This document shows, in pieces, positions 16,091 through 24,690 of a stretch of DNA of 64,000 bases. The DNA is taken from assembly GCA_017541885.1 (NCBI GenBank), contig JAFXYF010000005.1, positions 114,939-178,938 of the forward strand. Direction: 5' to 3'. The notes below the pieces were generated by a model. It had not been told where the DNA came from and ran no database searches. It worked only from the letters and a program-made list of their open reading frames with translations. The translations under genes and the position numbers were made by a program. Position 1 is the first letter of the stretch. Every line of letters begins with the position of its first letter. The stretch is from Bacilli bacterium (GTDB lineage: Bacteria; Bacillota_I; Bacilli_A; RF39; UBA660).

Positions 16091-17313
16091 TTCTAGATAT
16101 TATTAATAAGAAAAGATTAGGTAAAGAGTTAACTTATCAGGAATTAGATTTATTCTTTAATGGTTATTTAAAAGGTGAAGTTGCAGATTACCAAATGAGT
16201 GCTTTATTAATGGCAATTTGTATTAATGGTATGAGTGATGAAGAGACTTTTGCTTTGACTAAAATATTTATTGATAGTGGTGATGTCTTAGATTTTAGTG
16301 ATTTACCTGGAATAAAAGTAGATAAACATTCTACTGGAGGTATTGGAGATAAAACTACTTTAGTTATTGTACCTATTGTAGCAGCTTGTGGTGGTACTGT
16401 TGTAAAGATGAGTGGTAGAGGATTAGGCTATACTGGTGGAACTATTGATAAGTTAGAGAGTATTCCAGGATATAGAATAGATCTAGAGGAAGATGAAATA
16501 AAAAGACAAGTTTATAATATTGGACTTGTTGTTACTGGACAAACTGCTGATTTAGTTCCAATGGATAAAGTAATTTATGCACTTCGTGATGTTACATCAA
16601 CTGTGTCATCTATTCCACTAATTGCATCATCTATAATGAGTAAGAAAATTGCCTGTGGTGCTGACAAAATAATAATAGATATTAAGGTTGGTAATGGGGC
16701 ATTAATTCAAACTAAAGAAGATGCTAAAAAATTATCTAGTTTAATGATTAGAATTGGAGAATTCTATAATAGAGAAGTTAGAACTATTATTAGTGATATG
16801 AATACTCCTTTGGGTATTACTATTGGTAATAGTCTAGAAGTATTAGAGGCTATTGATGTATTAAGAGGTAAAGAGAAGAAAAATGATTTTGTTAATCTTT
16901 GTATAGAACTTGCTTCTAATATGGTAAGTATGGCTTTAAGAATTCCTTATGCAGAAGCTGAGATGAAAGTAATGGAATCTATTAAAAATAAAAGTGCTTA
17001 TAAGAAATTTGAAGAGATGGTTGAAGCTCAAGGTGGTAAGATTGATAAGATAAAAGTAAGTAACAAAGTACATTTTGTTAAGGCTCCTTGTTCTGGTGAA
17101 ATTAAAAAGATTAATGCATTAGAGTGGGGAAAGATATCTCTACATCTTGGGGCTGGTAAGGAAAATATTACTGATAAAATAGATTATACTGTTGGAATTA
17201 AACTAAATAAACTTCTTGGAGATAAGGTAAAAAAGGGAGATGTACTTGCAACAGTTTACTATAATAAGAAGCTTCCTGAGATTAAAATTGACAATATTTA
17301 CAAATTTGAATAA
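16087..17313 (+). CDS. pdp: Pyrimidine-nucleoside phosphorylase
   Basis: A 408-residue enzyme that phosphorolyses uridine/thymidine to base and (deoxy)ribose 1-phosphate, for nucleoside salvage. The signature lies near residues 80-130: DKHSTGGIGDKTTLV, KMSGRGLGYTGGTIDKLE. Further marks are SIMSKKIACGADKIIIDIKVGNGA and the C-terminal barrel-sandwich hybrid domain (PCSGEIKKINA, GDKVKKGDVLATVY). It is slightly shorter than the usual 430 residues. It overlaps the acetyltransferase gene. No other salvage genes are nearby. Confidence 0.93.
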   Translation: MILDIINKKRLGKELTYQELDLFFNGYLKGEVADYQMSALLMAICINGMSDEETFALTKIFIDSGDVLDFSDLPGIKVDKHSTGGIGDKTTLVIVPIVAACGGTVVKMSGRGLGYTGGTIDKLESIPGYRIDLEEDEIKRQVYNIGLVVTGQTADLVPMDKVIYALRDVTSTVSSIPLIASSIMSKKIACGADKIIIDIKVGNGALIQTKEDAKKLSSLMIRIGEFYNREVRTIISDMNTPLGITIGNSLEVLEAIDVLRGKEKKNDFVNLCIELASNMVSMALRIPYAEAEMKVMESIKNKSAYKKFEEMVEAQGGKIDKIKVSNKVHFVKAPCSGEIKKINALEWGKISLHLGAGKENITDKIDYTVGIKLNKLLGDKVKKGDVLATVYYNKKLPEIKIDNIYKFE

Positions 17314-17371
17314 ATAATGTTTGAATTTATAGAAATTATGATATAATTGATTTATAAGGTAAGGTGAATTT

Positions 17372-18619
17372 ATGGAAAAGATTTATGAAGAAAATAATGA
17401 TAAGAAACCAAAAAAATTAAGTTTGTCAATCGTTTTATCATTTGCTGTAGCACTATTTGCAATTGTTTCTTTGATTGCAGTTGGATTTAATCAAATCAGT
17501 TATGCTGTTCCAAATGATAAATTGACAGTTATTCCAGGACTATACCCAGATCCTTCTGATCCTGATGGTAAAATTCCAGCTGGTATAAATGGTCGTGGAG
17601 ACAGTGGAGCTTTATATGTTCCAATGCTATTCTCTGATAGTTCAGATGCATCTACTGCAACTAAACCAGTGTTCTGTATTGAACATGGTATTGATTATTC
17701 TACTGATGCAGATAATTATCAATCTGACGGAGAAGTATTTGATGATTTAGGACTTGTATATATCTTAAATCAAAGTAAAGTTTTAGGTGGAACTGGAATT
17801 GTTGAAGCTGATAAAAAATATCCAGGTTCAACTGAGACATTATCTGCAGATGATTATAAAGCTGTTGAAACATATGTAACACAAGTTGCTATTTGGATGT
17901 ATATGCATGAACATTATCCTGCTGGAGATTCTAGACATGGTAAACTTGAAGAAAACACTTCTGATGGTGTACCAATGACAATAATTAAAAATAATATTAC
18001 TTTAAAATCTACACGTGATGGTAATACTCGTGCTATTTATTCAGGTAATTTATATAATGAATATGTTAAAAATTTAGTTGAAAAAGCTGGAAATGCTTCA
18101 AACTATAAAACAGTTAAGGCTGCATTAAAATCTTCAAATATTACTTTAAATGAAGATAAAACAGTTTATCAAACTGATAGAATTGATGTAATTGCTAATC
18201 CTTCTTCAGATTTAGTAAATTACTCTGTTGATTTAGAGGGAATTGATGGTGCTTACGTTGTTGATAAGAATGGTAATCGAAAATCTTCACTTGATACTTT
18301 TGCTCCATCTGATTATTTCTATATCAGAGTTCCTGTAAATAAGGTAACAAATGATAAGAGCACAGTAACTATTACAATTGTTGGTGAGTTCCAAAACTAT
18401 ATTGGTGGAGAATATTTCTTATCAAGTGGTAATGCTCAATCAATGGTATCTGTAACAAGCGAGAACTTTAGAATTTACAATAGTTCTTACATTAACTTTA
18501 TGGCAGCACCAGATACTGGTATGACTACTGCACAAACAATTTACTTTATTGGTCTTATTGTATTACTTTGTGGTGTTGGAATTATTTATGCAAATGCCAA
18601 ACCTGTTGAAGAAAATTAA
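17372..18619 (+). CDS. Cys-Gln thioester-domain surface adhesin with APDTG anchor
   Basis: A 415-residue exported protein. A signal/transmembrane segment lies at about 17-45. The thioester domain shows C102 (PVFCIEHG) and Q171 (VTQVAIWMY); in characterised Gram-positive thioester adhesins such a pair forms an internal Cys-Gln bond that reacts covalently with host or surface amines. After a beta-rich middle, the C-terminus has APDTG (379-383), a hydrophobic stretch (IYFIGLIVLLCGVGIIY) and a short tail with few positive charges. APDTG would be a non-standard sortase signal, and a sortase gene follows directly. The TATAAT-type -10 just upstream supports separate transcription. Confidence 0.8.
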   Translation: MEKIYEENNDKKPKKLSLSIVLSFAVALFAIVSLIAVGFNQISYAVPNDKLTVIPGLYPDPSDPDGKIPAGINGRGDSGALYVPMLFSDSSDASTATKPVFCIEHGIDYSTDADNYQSDGEVFDDLGLVYILNQSKVLGGTGIVEADKKYPGSTETLSADDYKAVETYVTQVAIWMYMHEHYPAGDSRHGKLEENTSDGVPMTIIKNNITLKSTRDGNTRAIYSGNLYNEYVKNLVEKAGNASNYKTVKAALKSSNITLNEDKTVYQTDRIDVIANPSSDLVNYSVDLEGIDGAYVVDKNGNRKSSLDTFAPSDYFYIRVPVNKVTNDKSTVTITIVGEFQNYIGGEYFLSSGNAQSMVSVTSENFRIYNSSYINFMAAPDTGMTTAQTIYFIGLIVLLCGVGIIYANAKPVEEN

Positions 18620-19250
18620 AAGAATTAAAAAGAGCCAGGCATTGCTTATTGGCTCTTTGTTTATTTTTGGGGGAAGTATTGTATTATCTTGGAATTATTT
18701 ATTAACTATGAGAGAACAAGTTTTCTCTGATATGAAGATAGCTATGATGGATCCTGTTCCTGTAGAACAAACTGAACAGACTCCTAATAGTACTACTCCA
18801 AATAATACTGCTGCTCCACAACATTATGAAGAACAGTATACAATAGATTATAGTAAATACTTTGGTGTTCTTGAAATACCAAAGATTGGATTAAAAAGGG
18901 GATTCTATAACGTTGGGTCGCAATATAATAATATTTCGAGTAATGTAACTTTAGTTAATGGATCAATTCTTCCTTATGAGGGATATGGTAATTTAGTATT
19001 AATGGCTCATTCGGGAGATTCATATATTTCATTCTTTGCATATCTATATAGATTAGGTGGAGGGGATGATTGTTATATAACAATTAATGGAGTTACTTAT
19101 CATTACAAAATAGTTAATATTTATCAAGTAAATAAGAGTGGTGCTATGATTATGGACTTTAATTCACCTAGCCCTACTTTAACACTTGTTACTTGTACAA
19201 AGGATAATGATAAAGCTCAAACTGTTTATGTTGCAAATTATGTTGGCTAG
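18588..19250 (+). CDS. Sortase, likely specific for the upstream adhesin
   Basis: A membrane-anchored transpeptidase of about 220 residues. An N-terminal anchor (ALLIGSLFIFGGSIVLSW) is followed by a sortase domain starting GVLEIPKIGLKRGFYN. The catalytic His is at codon 19008 (LMAHSG) and the Cys at codon 19194 (TLVTC). The arginine normally found after the Cys is absent: the stretch reads TKDNDKAQTVYVAN. The start is uncertain: ATG 18588, ATG 18594 and TTG 18606 are in frame, and none has a strong ribosome site. It overlaps the adhesin 3' end, and a terminator-like hairpin lies within its first codons. Confidence 0.85.
   Translation: MQMPNLLKKIKRIKKSQALLIGSLFIFGGSIVLSWNYLLTMREQVFSDMKIAMMDPVPVEQTEQTPNSTTPNNTAAPQHYEEQYTIDYSKYFGVLEIPKIGLKRGFYNVGSQYNNISSNVTLVNGSILPYEGYGNLVLMAHSGDSYISFFAYLYRLGGGDDCYITINGVTYHYKIVNIYQVNKSGAMIMDFNSPSPTLTLVTCTKDNDKAQTVYVANYVG
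18629..18663 (+). terminator. Terminator-like hairpin inside the sortase 5' coding region
   Basis: AAAGAGCCA (18629-18637) pairs perfectly with TGGCTCTTT (18650-18658) around a 12-base loop, followed by a T-rich stretch. It lies 10 bases after the adhesin stop but inside the sortase reading frame. It could lower sortase expression relative to the adhesin. Confidence 0.65.
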
Positions 19251-19264
19251 AAGAAGGTGATAAT

Positions 19265-19840
19265 ATGAATTTATCTTTACTTGGGAAATTAGGTGTTATT
19301 TTCAAATATATTTTCTCATCATTCCTATCAATAGAGATGTTCGTTATCAGCCTTCTTTTATTTGTTATTTTAATTTATAACCTTAAAAAGAATAATAGAA
19401 TGGTACAGATTATTGCGATTGGAGTTTATTTAGGATTTGTATTAGGTATATTTATTAGTTATACAACTTATGTTAAGAGTTCATTTGATTCTTTCGTAAA
19501 ATGGATTATGAATTATATTTATTTTCCATCTACCATTGTTTATTTCTTTATAATGGTTTTTGTAACAATCTTAATGCTTTATACTTTATTTAGTAAGAAG
19601 TTAAAAATATTTAAAAAGATTGTTAATTATTCTATATTTAGTATTTTATATTTCTTCTTTATGTCATTCTTATCATTATGTGCATATAATTCATATGACT
19701 TATTAGAGATTACTACTTTATATGAGAATGAAACTATTTTATCGTTGGTACAAATCAGTAATTTATTATTATTTATTTGGTTAATATTTACTGGTTTCTA
19801 TCATTTATATGGTTTTTATAAAAAGAAATTTGATAAATAA
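19265..19840 (+). CDS. Unknown polytopic membrane protein after the sortase
   Basis: A 191-residue protein with about five hydrophobic segments and little else; no catalytic or binding motif is recognisable. It begins 14 bases after the sortase stop with a GAAGGTGAT site, so it belongs to the adhesin-sortase unit. A role in surface display or assembly would be inference from position only. Confidence 0.65.
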   Translation: MNLSLLGKLGVIFKYIFSSFLSIEMFVISLLLFVILIYNLKKNNRMVQIIAIGVYLGFVLGIFISYTTYVKSSFDSFVKWIMNYIYFPSTIVYFFIMVFVTILMLYTLFSKKLKIFKKIVNYSIFSILYFFFMSFLSLCAYNSYDLLEITTLYENETILSLVQISNLLLFIWLIFTGFYHLYGFYKKKFDK

Positions 19841-19869
19841 AAAAGATTGGTTTTTACCAATCTTTTATT
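19841..19869. terminator. Bidirectional terminator
   Basis: AAAAGATTGG (19841-19850) pairs with CCAATCTTTT (19857-19866). It serves the sortase unit on the plus strand and the vanY-type gene on the minus strand. Confidence 0.92.
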
Positions 19870-20750
19870 TTTGTTGCATAGTATTCTTCTAAGGTAATAT
19901 TATTATCATGAATATATGTTGCGATGTCTTTACCTACATATCTATAATGCCATGATTCATATGTATATCCTGTTTCATTTTCTTTTCCTTCTGGGAATCT
20001 TAATATAAATCCATATTCATGAGCATGATCTTTCATCCATAAGAATTCTTTTGTTTTATGAAATTTTGTATAATCTTCTTCTTTGTTATAAACGTCTACT
20101 GCTAGTCCTGTTTGATGTTCTGATTGTCCTGGCCTTCCTGAATAAGTATCTGCTTTTGCTTCTCCATCTTGCTTTTTATATCTATTATATAGATTTACTT
20201 GATATGTATAACTTCTATATGTTGACATGGCTATTATATTTAAATCTTCTTTTTGAGCAGCTGCAGATAATGATTCAAATGCATCTTTTGCTACATTTAC
20301 CATTCGCATATTACTTAGAGCATACTTTCTATTTATTGTTTGTAGATTGTCTGGGACGTAGTCTTCTTCTAAGTAGTAATATTTATTTACTAAGATTTTT
20401 TCTGTATTTAGATTCTTTGCTTTTATTTTATATTCATATGGTGTTTGATCTAAATTCATATTTACATTTTTTATTACTTGAGTTAAATCCATACTTGGAT
20501 TTTTTTCTTTGTATGATTTATATCTTTCTTTATATTGTTCATTAAAATATTCTAAGTTTTTTACTTCTTCAAATTCATCTTTTTTAGTTTCTTTTTTTAC
20601 TTTTATTTCTTTTTCGTTGGGTTTTGTAAATAGTGAGATAATTGCTTGTGTACCTTTTATCATTCCAAAGAAGAAGATAAATAAAATACACAAAAAGATA
20701 AATAGATTTTTCCATTTAACTTTTATTTTCTTCTTTCTAGTGGTACTCAT
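19854..20750 (-). CDS. VanY/LdcB-type D-Ala-D-Ala carboxypeptidase (M15B)
   Basis: A 298-residue membrane-anchored zinc peptidase that trims peptidoglycan stem peptides. An N-terminal anchor lies at about residues 15-36. The M15 core shows STYRSYTYQVNLYN, the zinc motif SEHQTGLAVD (His and Asp ligands) and ESWHYRYVG (the third ligand, His). The linker before the core is long and Lys-rich. The start at 20750 is chosen because GGGTGAT lies 5 bases upstream. It is divergent from the DacF-type gene, so two different carboxypeptidase families sit side by side. Confidence 0.9.
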   Translation of the reverse strand: MSTTRKKKIKVKWKNLFIFLCILFIFFFGMIKGTQAIISLFTKPNEKEIKVKKETKKDEFEEVKNLEYFNEQYKERYKSYKEKNPSMDLTQVIKNVNMNLDQTPYEYKIKAKNLNTEKILVNKYYYLEEDYVPDNLQTINRKYALSNMRMVNVAKDAFESLSAAAQKEDLNIIAMSTYRSYTYQVNLYNRYKKQDGEAKADTYSGRPGQSEHQTGLAVDVYNKEEDYTKFHKTKEFLWMKDHAHEYGFILRFPEGKENETGYTYESWHYRYVGKDIATYIHDNNITLEEYYATKIKDW

Positions 20751-20839
20751 ATTATCACCCACTTATATAATAGCATTAATTATTCCTTTTTATTCATAAT
20801 TTTTTTCTTCTTTACATATTTAAAGATAGGAGGATTTCT

Positions 20840-21976
20840 ATGAAAAGAATGATAATTGTTTTACTATTCTGTTTATTTTTAGTTCCTAAATTTGGGTATT
20901 CTTTAGAATTAATTCCTAATGCGAAAAGTGGAATATTAATAGAGATTAATAGTGGAAAAATTATATATGAAAAGAATAAAGATTTAAGAGTTAGTATTGC
21001 ATCATTAACAAAAATGGTTGCCCAAATTGTAATATTTGAGGAAATTGAGAAGGGAAAAATATCTTTAGATGATATAGTTACTGTTAGTCATAATGCTTCT
21101 AGTTTTGGGGGATCTCAAATTTATTTAGAAGAGGGAGAGAAGATGTCTGTTCGTGACCTAATAAAAGGTATTAGTGTTGCTTCTGGTAATGATGCGACTG
21201 TTGCGATGGCAGAATATATTAGTGGTAGTGAAGAGAAATTTGTAGTTAGAATGAATGATGTAGCAAAAAGATTAAAACTTAAAAATACTCATTTTGTGAA
21301 TTGTACTGGTTTAGATGAAGATAATCATTATTCTAGTAGTTATGATCTTGCGATAATAGCTCGTGAACTTGTACTTATGCATCCTAAGATATTAGAGTTT
21401 TCATCTATCTATGAAGATTATTTAAGAAAAGATACTGCGAATCCTTTTTGGTTAGTTAATACTAATAAATTAATTAATTTCTATGAGGGTGCAGATGGAC
21501 TTAAGACTGGTCATACTGATAATGCAGGATATTGTTTGGCTAGTACAGCAAAAAGAAATAATTTGAGATTAATTGGAATAGTATTAGGAGAAAAAGATAG
21601 TAAGATTAGAAATCGTGAAATGATGGATTTACTTGATTATGGATTTCAATCTATAAAGATTAATTGTATATATAAAAAAGGTAAAATTGTAGATAATGTA
21701 AAAATTGAATTAACTGGAGAAAATGTTTCAATTGCTTTAAAAAATGATTTATGTGTAATAGAAGAAAAAGATGATATTAAATATAAATATCTAATTAATA
21801 AGAATAAAATAAAATTACCTATTAAAGCTGGAGATGTGGTTGGAAATATAGAAGTATTAAGTAAAAACGAAATAATTGCGAGAGAAGATCTTACTGTTTT
21901 AGATGATATTAATAAAATGAAACTGATAGAATTTTTGAAATATTCTTTATTAAATTTCATTTTAGGAGTTTTTTAG
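20840..21976 (+). CDS. D-alanyl-D-alanine carboxypeptidase, DacF/PBP5 type
   Basis: A 378-residue serine penicillin-binding protein (S11 family) that removes the terminal D-Ala of stem peptides. A signal peptide (about 1-21) is followed by the three active-site motifs S55-L-T-K58, S115-G-N117 and K222-T-G224. A C-terminal domain after about residue 265 ends in an amphipathic/hydrophobic anchor (KYSLLNFILGVF). The dacF-type members are often sporulation-linked, but sequence alone does not separate them from housekeeping dacA. A strong AGGAGG precedes the ATG. Confidence 0.92.
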   Translation: MKRMIIVLLFCLFLVPKFGYSLELIPNAKSGILIEINSGKIIYEKNKDLRVSIASLTKMVAQIVIFEEIEKGKISLDDIVTVSHNASSFGGSQIYLEEGEKMSVRDLIKGISVASGNDATVAMAEYISGSEEKFVVRMNDVAKRLKLKNTHFVNCTGLDEDNHYSSSYDLAIIARELVLMHPKILEFSSIYEDYLRKDTANPFWLVNTNKLINFYEGADGLKTGHTDNAGYCLASTAKRNNLRLIGIVLGEKDSKIRNREMMDLLDYGFQSIKINCIYKKGKIVDNVKIELTGENVSIALKNDLCVIEEKDDIKYKYLINKNKIKLPIKAGDVVGNIEVLSKNEIIAREDLTVLDDINKMKLIEFLKYSLLNFILGVF

Positions 21977-22024
21977 TGAGATTATTCATGTTATAATGTT
22001 AGGTGTTAGGTAGGATGATGAGAA

Positions 22025-23074
22025 ATGGCAAAGAATAAACCTTATAAATATAATTCAAAAAGTAGATTAACTCAAAATTCTCAATCTTTCCCTTTTAAGG
22101 TTAAGAGTATGAAAAAAGATGTTAAAGAGAACTTAGAGAATACTCTTACTAAACTTAAGATTATTGATGATACTTCTAAGGAAGAAGAAAAATTAGAAGG
22201 TGATTTCTTAAAGGATCGTTTTAATAAGAAAAATGATAAGAAAAAGAAAGATAATAATAAAGAAAAAGAAAAGGTAAAAGAAAAAGATAAGAGTAAAGAT
22301 AAAAAAGAAGATAAAGAGAAGATTGATAATAAGACTAAAGAGAAAGAAAAAGATAATGAAAAATTCATAGAGAAAATTACTTTCTTCCGTAAATTATTCT
22401 TAACTATGTCTTTAGTATGTGCAATACTTTTACTTGTATTATTTGGAGCAAATTTTATTAGTAAGCAGTTTCCTAATGTATTTGGTTCTGCGAAGAATAG
22501 AATTATTGTGAAGGATAAGAAGAGTGAAAATATTGTAGATGATAATTATTTATTTGTTGGAGACTTTTATACTAAAGAATTTGTATTTAAGAATTATGGA
22601 TCAGATTATCATTATGTTAATGTTAGTACTGATACTTTGACTACACAGGAATTACTTAATCATATGAAAGATATGGTATATGATTATAATCCTTCTGTTG
22701 TATTCTTGGAAATTGGTATTATGGATATGGAAATAGGTGTTGGTGAGGAAGAATTTATTCGTAATTATGGTCATATTATTGATTTGATTAAGAGTAATAG
22801 ACCAAATGCAGTTATAATTGTTGAATCTATATATCCTCTTGCGGATGGATATGAAGATGGTTTCTTTAAAGGTGATATTACTAATAAAAAAATAGAATCT
22901 AGAAACAAAGCAATTATGAATCTTGCTAAAACTAAGGATGTCGAATATTTAGATTTACATTCATTACTTGTTAAGAAGGGTGAATTAAATGCTAAATATA
23001 CTAATGATGGTATTCATTTAAATAAAGAAGGATATCAAGTTTTATATCAAGAAATAAATAGTATTGTAGGATGA
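22025..23074 (+). CDS. SGNH/GDSL-fold membrane protein, probably catalytically degenerate
   Basis: A 349-residue protein. Residues 1-115 are Lys/Glu-rich and repetitive (KDKSKDKKEDKEK region). A membrane segment lies at about 122-145. The outer domain follows the SGNH pattern: block I reads FVGDFYT, where GDS would be expected; block III reads LEIGIMDME, where GxND would be expected; block V TNDGIHLN is intact. The nucleophile Ser and oxyanion Asn therefore seem to be replaced. It is in frame with the downstream vanW-type gene across a TGA and 6 bases, but the latter has its own start and ribosome site. Confidence 0.65.
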   Translation: MAKNKPYKYNSKSRLTQNSQSFPFKVKSMKKDVKENLENTLTKLKIIDDTSKEEEKLEGDFLKDRFNKKNDKKKKDNNKEKEKVKEKDKSKDKKEDKEKIDNKTKEKEKDNEKFIEKITFFRKLFLTMSLVCAILLLVLFGANFISKQFPNVFGSAKNRIIVKDKKSENIVDDNYLFVGDFYTKEFVFKNYGSDYHYVNVSTDTLTTQELLNHMKDMVYDYNPSVVFLEIGIMDMEIGVGEEEFIRNYGHIIDLIKSNRPNAVIIVESIYPLADGYEDGFFKGDITNKKIESRNKAIMNLAKTKDVEYLDLHSLLVKKGELNAKYTNDGIHLNKEGYQVLYQEINSIVG

Positions 23075-23080
23075 TGTATT

Positions 23081-24322
23081 ATGAAAGATAAGATATTAGA
23101 AAATAAAACTCGTTTTATTGTATTTAGTTCTATTTTCTTAATTCTTGTCTTTTTTTATGTTGTTTTATATTTATTAAATAGAGATATTATTATTAAATAT
23201 GATGATGTTGTTTTACCGAGTATTTATTTAGATGAATATGATATATCTAATTATAAATATGATGATATTAGTAATGTACTTGATAATAAGAATGATAAGA
23301 TAATGTCTCAAAATGTTACTTTTGTATTTAAAGAAAAAGAAGTTACTTATACTTTAAAAGATATGGGAGTAGAGATTGATGTAGATGATACTTTAGAAGA
23401 TATTCATAAATTTCAAAAACATTTAACTTACCCTCAAAAATTATGGTATATAAATGGTCATAGTGATAAAAAGGTTTTTCATTTTTCTTATACTATTAAT
23501 GAAGATATATTTAAAACATTTTTTGTTAATTTAGAGAGTAGTGCAAATATTGCACCTATTAATGGTCATTTTGATACTTCTGTTGGAGTTAAATATGTAC
23601 CTGGAATAAATGGGTATAAATTAGATTATGAAGAAAACAAAGCTATTATATTAAAATATTTAAAGGGAAAGAATGAGGCTCCTTTTAGAATAGAACTTGT
23701 TGGTAAAGAGGTAGAAGCTTATACTGATCCTAGATATGTAGGAATTGATACTTTAGCATCTTCTTTTGTTACTAAATATGATACTTGGGTTACTTTAAGA
23801 GCTCAGAATTTAATAACTGGTGTTAATTATATTAATGGAGCAATAGTACAACCTGGAGAAGTATTTTCATTCTTTAAATATGCTGGACCTTATAATAAAG
23901 GTGGATATGTATTCTATTATGAATTTGTTGGAAATGGTGTTTGTCAGGTGGCGACTACTACATATGATGCAGCGCTTCTTGGAGGACATGAAATAGTTAC
24001 TAGAAGTCCTCATAAAAAGAAGAGTGTATATGTTGATGGTGGACTTGATGCGACTGTTGCTTCTGCCAATGATGGAAGTTGGAATACTGATATGAAATTT
24101 AGAAATGTATATGATTATCCTATATATATAAAAGCTTATGATACATATGGAGAAATACATGTTGAGTTTTGGTCTCATAAAGATGCTAAAAAGGGAAAGT
24201 CTTATAGTATTGAATCAGTATGGTTAGGTGGAAGAGGTTATAGAAGTTTTAGACGTACATATTTAGATGGAAAAGAAATATCTAGAGATGTTATTGCAAC
24301 TACATGGTATCCAGAAGATTAG
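23081..24322 (+). CDS. VanW family membrane-anchored protein
   Basis: A 413-residue protein with an N-terminal membrane segment (about 12-32), a peptidoglycan-binding-4-like region (PSIYLDEYDISNY, DTSVGVKYVPGINGYKLD), and the VanW domain: GEVFSFFKYAGP, GNGVCQVATTTYDAALLGG, HEIVTRSPHKKKS. VanW proteins accompany some vancomycin-resistance clusters and are common in sporulating Firmicutes; the biochemical role is not established. No vanHAX genes are nearby, so resistance should not be inferred. It lies 6 bases after the SGNH gene and ends in a terminator. Confidence 0.88.
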   Translation: MKDKILENKTRFIVFSSIFLILVFFYVVLYLLNRDIIIKYDDVVLPSIYLDEYDISNYKYDDISNVLDNKNDKIMSQNVTFVFKEKEVTYTLKDMGVEIDVDDTLEDIHKFQKHLTYPQKLWYINGHSDKKVFHFSYTINEDIFKTFFVNLESSANIAPINGHFDTSVGVKYVPGINGYKLDYEENKAIILKYLKGKNEAPFRIELVGKEVEAYTDPRYVGIDTLASSFVTKYDTWVTLRAQNLITGVNYINGAIVQPGEVFSFFKYAGPYNKGGYVFYYEFVGNGVCQVATTTYDAALLGGHEIVTRSPHKKKSVYVDGGLDATVASANDGSWNTDMKFRNVYDYPIYIKAYDTYGEIHVEFWSHKDAKKGKSYSIESVWLGGRGYRSFRRTYLDGKEISRDVIATTWYPED

Positions 24323-24342
24323 TGTTCTAATCTTCTTTTTTT
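24313..24342 (+). terminator. Terminator after the VanW gene
   Basis: AGAAGATTAG (24313-24322) pairs perfectly with CTAATCTTCT (24327-24336), then T residues. Confidence 0.93.
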
Positions 24343-24373
24343 ATGCATATGTTTAATTGAAAGTGAGGAAATA

Positions 24374-24634
24374 ATGGAAATATTAAAAGTAAGTAGTAAA
24401 TCTAATCCTAATAGTGTGGCAGGAGCTATTGCGAATGTCTTTCGTGAGAAAGGTACAGTAGAAGTACAAGCTGTTGGGGCAGGAGCACTTAATCAGGCTA
24501 TTAAAGCTATTGCGATTGCGAGAGGATTTCTTGCTCCTACAGGTACTAATTTAGTGTGTACTCCGGCTTTTCAAGATATATATATTGATACGGAAGAACG
24601 TACTGCAATTAAGTTAATAGTAGAAGCAAAATAA
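24374..24634 (+). CDS. spoVS: SpoVS, stage V sporulation protein S
   Basis: An 86-residue SpoVS protein of the Alba-like fold. The conserved run includes EILKVSSKSNPNSVAGAIA, VQAVGAGALNQAIKAIAIAR and CTPAFQDIYID. In B. subtilis it affects progress of sporulation and septation, but SpoVS also occurs in non-sporulating lineages, so alone it does not prove spore formation. The length is exact for the family. It is a single-gene unit with a terminator on both sides. Confidence 0.95.
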   Translation: MEILKVSSKSNPNSVAGAIANVFREKGTVEVQAVGAGALNQAIKAIAIARGFLAPTGTNLVCTPAFQDIYIDTEERTAIKLIVEAK

Positions 24635-24646
24635 GCTTCTTTTTTT
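24622..24646 (+). terminator. Terminator overlapping the spoVS stop
   Basis: AGAAGC (24622-24627) pairs with GCTTCT (24635-24640), followed by T residues. Confidence 0.8.
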
Positions 24647-24690
24647 CGTTTTAAATATGTGATATACTAAAGACGAAAGGGTGTGTTACT

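Noticed and set aside
22025..24322. The SGNH-like and VanW genes are in one frame separated only by TGA and 6 bases, as if TGA were read as Trp
   Set aside because: Each half is a complete protein with its own membrane anchor, and the VanW part has its own ATG and ribosome site. TGA also ends other genes where readthrough would quickly meet another stop.
23081..24322. Vancomycin resistance suggested by VanY- and VanW-type genes
   Set aside because: No vanH, vanA-type ligase, vanX or VanRS genes are present. Both families are common wall enzymes or proteins without a resistance role.
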